Shown one piece after another: positions 1 through 9,165 of a stretch of DNA of 58,956 bases. Made by a program: the position numbers and the translations under genes. Every line of letters starts with the position of its first letter. Position 1 is the first letter of the stretch. The notes under the pieces were generated by a model, which had not been told where the DNA came from, did not search any database, and saw nothing but the letters and a program-made list of their open reading frames with translations. The stretch comes from Candidatus Kryptoniota bacterium (lineage in GTDB: Bacteria; Bacteroidota; Ignavibacteria; Kryptoniales; JAKASW01), in assembly GCA_024641705.1 (NCBI GenBank), contig JAHECO010000021.1, forward strand, positions 1-58,956, written 5' to 3'.

Positions 1-10
1 TCCAGAAAGT

Positions 11-110
11 CTTGTCTGTCATGCTGAACGAAGTGAAGCATCCATTTTTCAGAACGAATAAGTGGATTCTTCAGTCGCTCCGCTCCTTCAGAATGACATT
101 TTCCTTGTTT
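11..110. repeat. Inverted repeat pair, 'TCATGCTGAACGAAG' family
   Basis: A left arm around 17-44 reading TGTCATGCTGAACGAAG is matched by an inverted right arm around 62-98 ending TTCAGAATGACA, with a short spacer. This is a long imperfect hairpin. The sequence resembles the short 'GTCATTCTGAACGAAGTGAAG' repeats common between genes in many environmental bacterial genomes; that resemblance is from memory, the arms are seen directly. No gene is visible in 1-471. Confidence 0.6.
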
Positions 111-248
111 TGGGACAACCACCTGCATGCTATGTAAGAGTATACGCAAATCCACACGAAAAATGAAAAGCTCCGTGCGAAACGACCCCAAGCAACTCAC
201 GGCAGGAAGCCCTCTGGTGAAGGGGGACCGCCACCCACGGGGGCCAAG

Positions 249-310
249 CTTGTCAAGGTTTCTTCAACTCAAAGGACAAACGGGTTGGCGGCGTCTCTAA
301 CCTTGACAAG
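249..310. repeat. Inverted repeat CTTGTCAAGGTT / AACCTTGACAAG
   Basis: A perfect 12-bp inverted repeat (249-260 and 299-310) encloses a 38-nt loop. Each arm is itself nearly palindromic. It lies in the otherwise gene-free stretch downstream of the Cys-rich gene and may be a mobile hairpin or part of the 3' end of that transcript. Confidence 0.6.
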
Positions 311-321
311 GTTGCATCGGG

Positions 322-361
322 GAAAAAAGGAAACGCGGCCCGGAGGAGGCCAGGCCGCGTT
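322..361 (-). terminator. Rho-independent terminator of the ccmF operon
   Basis: On the minus strand AACGCGGCC and GGCCGCGTT form a 9-bp GC-rich stem (332-340 / 353-361) followed by a T-rich run (complement of 322-331). It lies about 110 nt after the stop of the Cys-rich gene. The terminator at 3549-3584 has nearly the same stem sequence. Confidence 0.75.
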
Positions 362-471
362 AGGAGGAGCAGTCGATTTCCCGAACACGATGTTCGGGAC
401 GCCGATCATCACACGATGTGATTAGGATCGGCGCTCAGGGAGGAGGATCGAGCTCGTTATATGGGATAGAC

Positions 472-801
472 TTAAGGCATGTCGAGTTTCACCGCCGCGT
501 CGGCTACCGTTTCGAAGAAGGACTCAAGCGGACAGCCGAAACTGTCGCTGGTGTAGCAATAACCGGTCTCACCTTTAAACTTGCATGTCGAACAGACTTC
601 CGACCTCAGGGAAAGCATATACTCTTCCCTGCTGCCGCCGTGCGCCGCCTCGAGAGCTTTTGTGATCTGAGGCAGATACAGTTCGAGAACGCACTCGACT
701 CCCGCCTCGGCAGTGCATTTGCCGTTCTCGTCGCTCTTCGAGCACTCCTTGCAGACGCGGGAACGAATCCCGTCGATGTATTGGAAATTAACCTTCGACA
801 T
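472..801 (-). CDS. Small cysteine-rich protein with duplicated CX2CX8CX7C motif
   Basis: A 109-residue protein of unknown function. The start at 801 (MSKVNFQ) is chosen because the longer open frame upstream is a shadow of ccmF; the chosen start still overlaps the 3' end of ccmF by 14 bp, so the two are probably translationally coupled. It carries two identically spaced cysteine motifs, C17-C20-C29-C37 and C70-C73-C82-C90 (CX2CX8CX7C each, 53 residues apart). Eight cysteines in two equal sets suggest two metal or Fe-S sites, or an internal duplication. It has no signal peptide or membrane segment, so it is probably cytoplasmic. Coupling to ccmF hints at a redox or cytochrome-maturation link, but that is inference from position only. 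Confidence 0.75.
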   Translation of the reverse strand: MSKVNFQYIDGIRSRVCKECSKSDENGKCTAEAGVECVLELYLPQITKALEAAHGGSREEYMLSLRSEVCSTCKFKGETGYCYTSDSFGCPLESFFETVADAAVKLDMP

Positions 802-3268
802 TCTCCACCTCGGTCTTCTTGTCGTCACCCCTTGGATTCTCGGCCGCGGCAACCGAAGGCACCGCCGCGGATGATGTGTCTGCACTTTCGGACAGGGCAA
901 CCGCGGACAGTTTTCTCGACACACTCTCCTCGGTGAAACGCCTGTACATGGAAATAATAAGCCCGATGAACAGCAATACCGTGCCGGCCCACAGGAAGTT
1001 GATAAGAGGCTTCCTGCTTATCTCCGCGGTCAAAACCGGCGCCACCGCTGTCTGCGTCATGTCGCCGGAATGGACGACCATCCTCACGCTTGCCGTGCTG
1101 TTCGGCCCGCCCATACCGACGTTCATGTCCATGATAATGAGCATGTGACCGAATGCCTGAGCCGGTTCGGCTTTCTGCTTACCGTTGACGAAGTTCAATT
1201 CGGGAGTGACCTGGATCGATTTGCCGTCCTTCATCGCATTGACGACCGCGCCGACGCCGAAACTACCGCCCTGCTCCATCGCGGTGTGGCTCGATGTGTT
1301 CATCGCGAATCTCACGAGAGTGAGCTGCGTACCGTCGGCCAGTTTTGTCGGCTGGCCCTTCAAGAGCGTGACCACATCCACGCCGCCCTTGGTCATACCT
1401 GCGCTTGAGCCGTTGTCCACCGCCATCGGACTCACGTACAGGTCGTAGCTGAAATAGCTCTCGATATCCGGCTCGCGCATCGTACCCTGGTTGTAGTCGC
1501 TGAAGTACATCACCGGCTTGAGCTCGGCCGTCGTGCTCCCCTTCTGCAGGTGCACCACGTACGCATCTTTCCCGTCCACGGTCGTGTTGCCGGTATAAGT
1601 CAGCTGTTGACCGTACACGGTCACAGCTTTCCCTTCCGGGAGCTGCACCGTGGTTTTCGACTCGAGCGCCGTAGACGCGACTATTCCGACGAACATCAGG
1701 GCCAGACCGGCATGCGCGATCGGGCCGCCGATGAATTTCGGATTTCCCCTGACTATTCTCAGCATCGCGGCCGAATGAGCGACGAACGCGAAAGCGGCGG
1801 CGCTCATGATCACGATCGCCCACACGTCCTTTACGGACAGCAGGATGGCCGCAATTGCCGTTAACAATGCCGCGGCAACAGGCAGAACGAGATTCTTCCT
1901 GAATACTTTTCCCGCATCCTCCGACACAAACATATTGCGGGATCCCGCTCCGCGGGACTTGTCAGATGAGCGCCTTGCGCCATCCCGCACATCTGTAGAT
2001 ACGGATGAGCGGGACTTGTCCCACCAAACAAGCTGAGCAAAGCCAATTAAGGCGATAATAAGGAGCCCGAGCGGGAGGCTTGTTGTCACGTAGTATGAGG
2101 AGTCAACCGCTGTTGGTTTTCCCTGGAGCAGTCCAGTGATTATGGGAGAGGAGGTTCCTACGAGGACGAAAAGCGACAGCACAGAGAGGGAAGCTGCGCC
2201 TACGAACAACGCGTTCTCTCGCGACAACAAATTGTGGCCGACCCCCACGCTCGGGATTGAAGATCTGTTCTTGAAAAACGGGGCGAAGCCGAGTGCAAGA
2301 AACGTCCCCATCATTAGAAGAAGAATCATGTATTCGCTCTTACCGGGATCCACGAATGCGTGAACCGAGGTATCCCCAAGCACTCCGCTGCGAGTCAGGA
2401 AAGTGCTGTAGAGGACCAGAACGAAGCTTATAATAACCAGTATGAAACTCGTCTTGAGATAGCCCCTCGTCCTCTTCGACACTATGATCGTGTGAAGAGC
2501 GGCGGCAGAGAACAACCATGGGATAAGCGAGGAATTCTCGACAGGATCCCAGCCCCAGAATCCTCCCCAGCCGAGGGTGATATACGCCCAGTATCCGCCG
2601 ATGATGATCCCGGCGCCGAGCGTCAGCACGTTCAGTACGAGCCACGGCTGTAGATGTGTCGCCCAGTTGGTGTAGTCTTTCTTGATGAGCCCGGCGACCG
2701 CATACGCGAACGGGACGATCGCGCTGGCGAAGCCCAGGAATAGTATCGGAGGATGGATGACGATCCAGAAATTCTGAAGGAGCGGATTAAGTCCGCGGCC
2801 GTCCTGCGGCTGCGTCCCGACTGGTACGTTGGCAAATGACTGCCACACTTTGTCGAAGGGACTCTTGATGGTCAGTATCGCCAGGATAAAAACTTCGAAG
2901 AGCAACAAAACCGGAATTACTATCGATTCGTACTCATGTTTCCTGGAATAGCGAAGAAGAAAAACGCCGATTATAGCGGTAAAGAAAACCCACAGGAAGA
3001 AGCTCCCCTCCTGCCCGGCGTAAGAAGTCGAGAGGAGCAACGGAACCGAAAGATTGTTGGAGCTGTAACTCCAGACATACGTGTATTGATACTGGTGAGA
3101 AAGGATCAAATAAAGGAAAAACGCAAAGAGCGTTATAATCGAATAGACGCTGACCAGGAAGAACGACCTGGCCGGTCTCAGAAGACTCTCCCTTTTATTG
3201 GACAGGTAATAGTACACTATGCTGGCGACAGCGGCCAACAAAGGTACTATTGTCAGATACTGTTCCAT
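788..3268 (-). CDS. ccmF: Cytochrome c-type biogenesis protein CcmF (haem lyase subunit)
   Basis: CcmF is the large membrane subunit of the System I haem lyase that joins haem to apocytochrome c on the periplasmic side. The 826-residue product is rich in membrane helices and carries the WWD-family signature WGGFWGWDPVEN at about 234-245, histidines of the type used for haem handling ('VIHPPILF' near 171), and the large periplasmic domain with a final membrane helix at the C-terminus. ATG at 3268 follows AGGAGAAG. The length exceeds the usual ~650 residues, partly because of an in-frame Arg/Ser-rich insert at about 416-444 made of repeat DNA, and because of a polar tail. It overlaps the downstream Cys-rich gene. 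No ccmE, ccmG or ccmH lies in the window. Confidence 0.95.
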   Translation of the reverse strand: MEQYLTIVPLLAAVASIVYYYLSNKRESLLRPARSFFLVSVYSIITLFAFFLYLILSHQYQYTYVWSYSSNNLSVPLLLSTSYAGQEGSFFLWVFFTAIIGVFLLRYSRKHEYESIVIPVLLLFEVFILAILTIKSPFDKVWQSFANVPVGTQPQDGRGLNPLLQNFWIVIHPPILFLGFASAIVPFAYAVAGLIKKDYTNWATHLQPWLVLNVLTLGAGIIIGGYWAYITLGWGGFWGWDPVENSSLIPWLFSAAALHTIIVSKRTRGYLKTSFILVIISFVLVLYSTFLTRSGVLGDTSVHAFVDPGKSEYMILLLMMGTFLALGFAPFFKNRSSIPSVGVGHNLLSRENALFVGAASLSVLSLFVLVGTSSPIITGLLQGKPTAVDSSYYVTTSLPLGLLIIALIGFAQLVWWDKSRSSVSTDVRDGARRSSDKSRGAGSRNMFVSEDAGKVFRKNLVLPVAAALLTAIAAILLSVKDVWAIVIMSAAAFAFVAHSAAMLRIVRGNPKFIGGPIAHAGLALMFVGIVASTALESKTTVQLPEGKAVTVYGQQLTYTGNTTVDGKDAYVVHLQKGSTTAELKPVMYFSDYNQGTMREPDIESYFSYDLYVSPMAVDNGSSAGMTKGGVDVVTLLKGQPTKLADGTQLTLVRFAMNTSSHTAMEQGGSFGVGAVVNAMKDGKSIQVTPELNFVNGKQKAEPAQAFGHMLIIMDMNVGMGGPNSTASVRMVVHSGDMTQTAVAPVLTAEISRKPLINFLWAGTVLLFIGLIISMYRRFTEESVSRKLSAVALSESADTSSAAVPSVAAAENPRGDDKKTEVENVEG
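1935..2022. repeat. Palindromic repeat element inserted in frame in ccmF
   Basis: Inside ccmF there is a 12-bp palindrome GCGGGATCCCGC (1937-1948) and two direct copies of GCGGGACTTGTC (1952-1963 and 2009-2020), with further small inverted repeats between. It is translated as an Arg/Ser/Asp-rich stretch (about residues 416-444) between two membrane helices, where CcmF proteins usually have only a short loop. The DNA looks like REP-type intergenic repeat material rather than coding sequence. Confidence 0.6.
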
Positions 3269-3548
3269 TACTGCTTCTCCTATTTATATGTAAAGTGCCT
3301 CATACTTGTCTTCTAAGGGCAATGGATGTGCCGGAATCGGGAGGTTCAAAAGCGTCAAATCGGTGCTCAAAACAGTGCATCTTGAAGGGTGGGGTGGCAA
3401 TTAGGAACACCGTTGCGGATAAATTGCCACGGAAGACAAGGGGAACCTCCAGGTTCCAAAATCCAGGCTGAAAAGGAGTCTCAAAAAGGTAGACTCCTAA
3501 TGAAGAAGCAACCTTTACTTGGGTTTCCGCTCTAATGAAATAATGATA
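3269..3548. other. Gene-free stretch upstream of ccmF
   Basis: Apart from the ccmF ribosome binding site (AGGAGAAG just left of 3285 on the minus strand) and the terminator listed at 3549-3584, I see no supported gene. The small open frames here have no recognisable product or good start signals. Confidence 0.5.
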
Positions 3549-3584
3549 CAAAAAAACGCGGTCAGGCGGAATCCAGACCGCGTT
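3549..3584 (-). terminator. Rho-independent terminator after the subtilase pseudogene
   Basis: On the minus strand a 9-bp stem AACGCGGTC / GACCGCGTT (3555-3563 and 3576-3584) is followed by seven T residues (complement of 3550-3556). It lies 26 nt after the stop codon of the protease reading frame, the expected place for its terminator. Confidence 0.8.
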
Positions 3585-3609
3585 GGAATGCGATGGTCAG
3601 ATTACAATT

Positions 3610-5940
3610 TTACTTTACAACTACCATTCTCCTGATTTGTACAAATTCTGCGGTGGATAATCTGTAAATGTATATTCCGCTCGCGACCCGGCTGGCATCC
3701 CAGGTAACAGTGTGGTAGCCGGCCGCAAGCTGACCATCAACAGGTCTTGCAACTTCCCTACCGAGCATGTCATAGACGATGAGCTTGACGTAGGTACTCT
3801 TCGGGAGGGCGAAAGAGATATTCGTTGCAGGATTGAAAGGGTTGGGGAAGTTCTGACCGAGCATGAATTCCTCAGGAAGATCAACAGGCGCGTCGCGAAG
3901 CTGCAATGAATCCCCTGGCTGTTCTGCTGATTTCTGGCTGCCGGTGTACGGCGAGCAGTCTTCGCATCTGACGTGGCGTGTCACCGATGTCTGCTGGCTG
4001 CCGCTGGTTACATCGCAACGAATATCCAGGTACTGATCGTAATCATGCATCGTCGCCGAATAAGAAGTCGTTGTGCTCACAGGGCCGATCCAGTTCCCAT
4101 GTCCCTGAGGATCCGCGGACCTGACATACCACGCATAGCTGTACGAGGTGCTCCTGCCGGTTGCAGTGACAGTCCATGTCCCTGCTGGCCGACCCCCAAA
4201 GGCTGAGGGGGCCGGAGATAGTGGCGACCAAAGGGGAAAGGATAGTGTAAGCGTACACTGCATTCTGCGGCGTCGTTGGATACCAACCCATGAAGAGTCC
4301 GGAAAGGGTCCAGACCTCGTAGATATAGGTGCGAAGCGTCATGTTCGTGCTCGTCAATGTGCCGGAACCACATCGCACCAGCCCATTGCAAAGTTCGGAG
4401 ATTCTGTAGACCATCCCGTTGTGGCGACGCCCCTTCCCCAGGCGAAGTGATTCCTCTTTGCTTAGAAGGTTACCGTCTTTTGAATATCATGGTGCTTGAC
4501 GTTATAAATCAGAGGATCGAGTCCAGACACGCCGTAGATTCTCATCTGGTAGGTCCCGGTTGAGCCGACGTCCGTTCCGCCAGTTGCCGACGACTGAGTC
4601 AATGTGTAAGGTGGACGGAGATAATCCAATGCCCTCTTTGCATTCACGCGGCCGTAACCGTAGTACTGGTCCCATCCCGGATCACCTTTATCATCGGCCG
4701 ACAGCTGGATGATGCGCTGAACGTCGTCATTGTAAAGATTGGAGTTGTAACCTCTCAGAAGGGATGCAATTCCAGAGACGACCGGTGTTGCCATCGAGGT
4801 TCCCGCGAGATACCGGTACGAGCTATTACCCCAGGTTGACCAGATATCGTGCTAGTTGTTGTTCGGATATGGATTAATTCCTCCGGGAGCAACGACACTT
4901 ATATGGTTCCCGGTTTGAGAGAAACTCGAACGGGCATCTGCGTCGGTGGTTGCGCCTACCGCGATAATTCCTTGGCTGAATGCGGCAGGGTAAATGGTCG
5001 GATTACCGCTTTGGTAGGAATTTCCCATTGATGCCGTTGCAACCCGATTCATCTTATATGCATACGCGAATGCCGTTCGCACCGTCGTGGTGTACGGTCC
5101 GCCCCAGCTGTTGTTCACTATGGCTGCTCCATTATCTACTGCGCTGACCACTTTGTTGTAGGTGTTCACGTCTCCCATATATCCATCGGGATTGTCTGGA
5201 TAAGAAATGTAGGCCGTACTGAATATCTGCTTTGAGAGGATTTGAGCATTCCAATCGACGCCTCGTCCTCCCTTGTCATTGTTTGCCTTCGCCGCTGCTA
5301 TCCCGGCCACGTGTGTTCCGTGATAATCGCCGTCAGGTGAATCACCTGATGCTTTACCACTGAGGTCCTCATGGCTTGTTTCTACGCCTGCGTCAACGAT
5401 GGCGATCGTTACCGAAGAACTTCCCGTAAAAATGGACCATGCCTGTTCTGCCCTTATATCTGCTCCTGATGTTCCTCCGGACTGCCCGGTATTATTCAAA
5501 TGCCACTGATTGCCGTACGTTGGATCTGAAAAGAGCCGGGCACTCATATTCGGCTCGGCAAAAATAACGTTTGGGAGTTTCTTCAAAGAGTCAACCAGAG
5601 CATTTCCGGTGATGCTGTCCGGCACCTGAATTCTGAAGATCCTTCCCATATTCGGCAGGCTGATTGTTCTGCCGTCAGGGCTTTTCTTCAGCGTATCCGC
5701 CTCCAAGAAGGTGGGGAATGCAGAAATCACATGACTCCCGGGGATGTTGAATTGTGTAAGAAGGCGTTGAATTGCCCCCGAGCGTACGGGCGCAGCCTGT
5801 CCAGCCGGAGCCCGGTCGATTCCGGAAGCGAAGTAAACCAAAATCTCTTTCGTCGGATCACTCTGCGCATAGAGCAAGTCCGAAGAGACAAATAAGATCG
5901 CTGCATTAAGCAGCAATGCAGAGAGTATTCTTGAATTCAT
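3610..5940 (-). pseudogene. Secreted subtilisin-like protease with T9SS sorting domain, broken
   Basis: The frame starts at 5940 (MNSRILS, signal peptide, AGGAAAG upstream) and encodes a propeptide and an S8 catalytic domain: catalytic Asp in 'AIVDAGVETSHEDL', His in 'YHGTHVAGIAAA', Ser in 'GTSMATPVVSG'. The C-terminal part has a type A T9SS sorting domain ('NFPNPFNPATNISF', 'YDMLGREVA') ending at 3610. The gene is disrupted: an in-frame TAG at 4852-4854 falls between His and Ser regions, a second in-frame stop is at 4462-4464, and the linker then continues in another frame (about 4345-4200) before returning to the original one. Four lesions argue for decay rather than one sequencing error, although assembly errors cannot be excluded. 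When intact it would have been an outer-surface or secreted protease. Confidence 0.8.
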
Positions 5941-6136
5941 TGTCTTTCCTTTCTTATTGACTTGACAGCACATGGCAAAGATCTTTTCAGTCTCACTTCA
6001 TTAAATATTATTTCACAGACACTATAAGCCCTCGCTGGAACAATTATCCTGAAATACTTCTCCTTGCCGGGGGAATATTAAAGGAGATTGCCCGCGAGGG
6101 TGGTCTTATCTACGTTTCATGGCAAGCCACCTCCTT

Positions 6137-7387
6137 TCAGTACGATAATGGATGATTTTGGCTCCCATCGTTCCGGATGAGCCATAATTTTCCAAACGTT
6201 GTATCCGAATTAGTATAGACTATCCAATCTCCCGAAGGAGACCAATCACAGGAATATCCTTGTATTCTTGTAAGCTGGCGAAGATTCGTCCCGTCTGAAT
6301 TCATCATCCAGATTTGATCGTAACCACCGTAAGGTTGCGAGGTGAATACGATCTTTGAGCCATCAGGTGAGTATTTTGGGTAAGAATCAAAGCTGTTATT
6401 ACGCGTTAGTTGAAGCGCACTCGTCCCGGATCTGTCCATCGCGAATACTTCGGGGGCACCGGTGCCCACATATCTTTGGTATACTATCAACTGGCCATTT
6501 GGGGACCAATCAGGCATTCTCCATTCTCCTGTTCCGTGTCGGCTAATATCTTTCTTGGCTGTTCCGTCGGTTCTCATGATCCAAATTACATTAGCCCCCA
6601 GAGGGTCGTTTACGTTAGAATCGTATGCAATCCAGTTGCCATCCGGACTCCAAGCAGGAAAGAAGTTGCGTCCTTCAGATGTCAATTGAGTCAACCCCGT
6701 GCCGTCCGTTCTTATCTTGCAAATCTGGGCGTTGCAGGAAAACGCTATCCACTTTCCGTCCGGTGACCATGCTGGGCTGTACGCACTTGCGTTGGAATAT
6801 AGAATACGTTTGTTTTTCCCATTAGCATCAACAAGCCAAATCCCTGTTTGTCCATTGATTGTATCGCCGTGCACGTATGCAATCGTATTTCCGTCCGGGG
6901 ACCAGGCCGGTTCAAAATCTGTCAAGCGAAAATTCCATGGACAATCGAGGCATGGAGTATCACCGACGCCGTACGTCAGCCAGGTGGTATAGAAGCTTAA
7001 AGAAAGCCGGTTCTTACTTCGATCAAAGTTTATCCCGACCACCAAAATATCCGGCACAATCAATAATGTGGTATCTGTCTGAACCGCAAGACTGGGGATC
7101 GATACATGTATTTGATGCGTGCCGGCGGATATTGCTGGAACCAATCGAAAGGCAAAACCATTCGAAAGGTTTGTCCTTGTAGCCCTTTCATAGAGAATTT
7201 GATTGTCCACTTCGACAAGGACGGTATCTCCTTGAAAGCCGTTTTGCAGATCGATTGCAAATGCCACGTAATCGGGGTTATGCTGGTCCGTTGGCCCTGT
7301 CGGATACAGGCATCCGGAAATTAAGAGTGTGAACAAAAAAATCGCGACGACAACTACTACGGAGAAGAGTTTTGATCTCTTGTGCAT
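6137..7387 (-). CDS. PD40/TolB-like beta-propeller lipoprotein (copy 2)
   Basis: A 416-residue lipoprotein of unknown specific role. The signal sequence ends in a lipobox (LISG-C at about residues 23-27). An N-terminal domain of about 120 residues is followed by six WD40-like PD40 repeats, recognisable by 'PAWSPDGNTIAYV', 'PAWSPDGKWIAF', 'PAWSPDGNWIAYD', 'PDWSPNGQLIVY', 'PKYSPDGSKIVF' and 'CDWSPSGDWIVY', enough for a propeller like that of TolB. ATG at 7387 follows AAAGGATGG. It lies 23 bp after its paralogue at 7411-8739, probably in one transcript; the two share the N-terminal domain almost word for word. Anchored in the periplasm or outer membrane, it probably binds a protein or peptide partner (inference from the fold). 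Confidence 0.85.
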   Translation of the reverse strand: MHKRSKLFSVVVVVAIFLFTLLISGCLYPTGPTDQHNPDYVAFAIDLQNGFQGDTVLVEVDNQILYERATRTNLSNGFAFRLVPAISAGTHQIHVSIPSLAVQTDTTLLIVPDILVVGINFDRSKNRLSLSFYTTWLTYGVGDTPCLDCPWNFRLTDFEPAWSPDGNTIAYVHGDTINGQTGIWLVDANGKNKRILYSNASAYSPAWSPDGKWIAFSCNAQICKIRTDGTGLTQLTSEGRNFFPAWSPDGNWIAYDSNVNDPLGANVIWIMRTDGTAKKDISRHGTGEWRMPDWSPNGQLIVYQRYVGTGAPEVFAMDRSGTSALQLTRNNSFDSYPKYSPDGSKIVFTSQPYGGYDQIWMMNSDGTNLRQLTRIQGYSCDWSPSGDWIVYTNSDTTFGKLWLIRNDGSQNHPLSY

Positions 7388-7410
7388 CTGGAACCCATCC
7401 TTTTATTGCG

Positions 7411-8739
7411 TCAATTGTTAAACGTGAATTGTATTTCCGTTCCGGTATTGACATCAATCATCCACAGGACGCCGTTCCTTATCGTCCAATCGGTCGAACG
7501 ATATGGATATCGCGTGTATATAATCTTACTTCCGTCTGGCGACCAACTAAATGGTAGACCGAAGCTGACATCAACCCCAGATGTTGTGAGTTGCTGTTGG
7601 TCAGTCCCATCAGAGTCCATCATCCAGATATTGCCGTTCGACCAAAAGGCAATCGTTGTCCCGTCTGGCGAGTAGCGGGGAATACGGTTGTCGTCGCCCG
7701 CTAGCGAGATCGTATCTATCGCTTTCCTTAGGGTGACACTGTACCGGACTAATTTGGTACCCGCAGTCATGGGACTAATCCCAATTACGCCTAGAAGGAC
7801 ACTTCCACTTGCATCCCAGGCGGGAAACGATCCTGCAAACAATGCTTCTCTTGAAAGACCGTTGGATCCCATACGCCATATGCCAGCGGGCCCACTTTCA
7901 TCTGGAATAGATCGGTCGTAAGCGATCCATTTCCCATCCGGACTCCATGCAGGATAGAAATTGCGTCCCGTTTTTGTCAGTTGAGCCAGTGTTGTCGTAT
8001 CGAATCCATCACCGGTAAATCTCATCTTGAAGATGTGAACCTCATTTCCAATCGGGACGCAAAAAGCAATCCACTGACCATCCGGTGACCAGGCTGGACA
8101 TAAAAGGGTATGGGCGAAAATTCTCCTCATATTTGTGCCATCAGTATTGATAAGCCAGAATCCTGTTGAATTGTAATCAAACACTTGCTCAGGATAACAT
8201 GGTTCGGGATAAACAACCCCCCGCAATGGTGTATGATTGAATCCTATAAATCTTCCGCTCGGATGCCAGATAGGGCTGTCGTATGAGGGCTCTGGTACAA
8301 TTAAAGGATCAATCCCGCCGCAGCCGCCGTATGCTAACCAGGTATCATAAGGGATAAATGAAAACCGGCGTGTACCCCGGTCAAAGTTGATTCCGAGTAC
8401 CAGAGTGTCCTGAACGTCTAACATCGTATCTGCCTGGACAGAAAAAACCGGGATCGATACATGTATTTGATGCGTGCCGGCGGATACTGCAGGAACTAAT
8501 CGAAAGGCAAAACCATTCGAAGAATCTGTTGTTGTCAGCCTATCATAAAGGACCTGTCCATCAAGTTTGATGATTACGCTATCACCGTGAAACCCGTTTT
8601 GCAAATCGATCGCGAACGCCGCGTATTCCGGTGCAGGCCGCTCTGTCGGCTGAGTCGGATGCAGGCATCCGGAAATTAAGAGTGTGAACAATGAAATGGC
8701 GATGAGAATTGTGCTGAAAGGAAGCAGAAATGTCTTCAT
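7411..8739 (-). CDS. PD40/TolB-like beta-propeller lipoprotein (copy 1)
   Basis: A 442-residue paralogue of the following gene. I start it at 8739 (MKTFLLP) because that ATG has a GGGAGG ribosome binding site and opens directly into a signal sequence with lipobox LISG-C; the open frame extends 109 codons further upstream but that part has no protein character. PD40 repeats are visible ('PAWSPDGQWIAF', 'PAWSPDGKWIAYD', 'PRYSPDGTTIAFW', 'FSWSPDGSKIIY'). The shared N-terminal block with 'NGFAFRLVPA.SAGTHQIHVSIP' shows a recent tandem duplication. No recognised enzymatic motif. Confidence 0.85.
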   Translation of the reverse strand: MKTFLLPFSTILIAISLFTLLISGCLHPTQPTERPAPEYAAFAIDLQNGFHGDSVIIKLDGQVLYDRLTTTDSSNGFAFRLVPAVSAGTHQIHVSIPVFSVQADTMLDVQDTLVLGINFDRGTRRFSFIPYDTWLAYGGCGGIDPLIVPEPSYDSPIWHPSGRFIGFNHTPLRGVVYPEPCYPEQVFDYNSTGFWLINTDGTNMRRIFAHTLLCPAWSPDGQWIAFCVPIGNEVHIFKMRFTGDGFDTTTLAQLTKTGRNFYPAWSPDGKWIAYDRSIPDESGPAGIWRMGSNGLSREALFAGSFPAWDASGSVLLGVIGISPMTAGTKLVRYSVTLRKAIDTISLAGDDNRIPRYSPDGTTIAFWSNGNIWMMDSDGTDQQQLTTSGVDVSFGLPFSWSPDGSKIIYTRYPYRSTDWTIRNGVLWMIDVNTGTEIQFTFNN

Positions 8740-9165
8740 CAGACGACCCAACCTCCCGCTTGAATGAGTCCCGACAGAAGAAGCCGTCGCGGTATAGCCT
8801 TCGCTCGACTTATCGGCTCTTGTGCTTCGTGTTTTGCATCGAAAGCCCCCCTCATCTCCCGCACGCGGATTTCGCGTTTTCCCTAACCAGCGGCATGATG
8901 AGTGAGCAGAAATGAATTGAGATAACTCTTCCCGAACGCCGCTGACGGCGAAAATGTATACCCTTTTCTCGTGATTGTCAACAAATATTCTTGTTTCGCC
9001 GGTTCTAAATAACTGCCCCGGGAAGAACCTTGATGATAGCTGCGTCAAACAGGCCTCGATACTCACTAAATCCTCACCCTCTTTCCGGCCGTTCGTTCTG
9101 TCCCATCCCTTCTATTTCTCCGCCTGCGGGGTTATATTTTCTAAAAAGGAAGGCCGCTGGAAACG
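8740..9165. other. Divergent intergenic region between lipoprotein pair and YmdB gene
   Basis: About 425 bp without a supported gene. It should carry promoters for both directions. The minus strand has a TTGACA box (see the promoter entry). The long open frame crossing it from 9066 is only an upstream extension of the lipoprotein frame. Confidence 0.5.
8955..8981 (-). promoter_or_regulatory. Possible promoter for the PD40 lipoprotein operon
   Basis: The minus strand reads TTGACA (complement of 8976-8981), a 15-bp spacer and TATACA (complement of 8955-8960). The -35 box is perfect but the spacer is 2 bp short, and it lies about 215 nt before the start codon, so this is only a candidate. Confidence 0.35.

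Noticed and set aside
3300-3551. 83-codon minus-strand ORF upstream of ccmF
   Set aside because: No recognisable protein features and no good start signal; it overlaps the terminator of the next transcript.
8740-9066. 109-codon N-terminal extension of the PD40 lipoprotein
   Set aside because: A signal peptide with lipobox starts at 8739 with a good SD; the extension has no protein-like composition.
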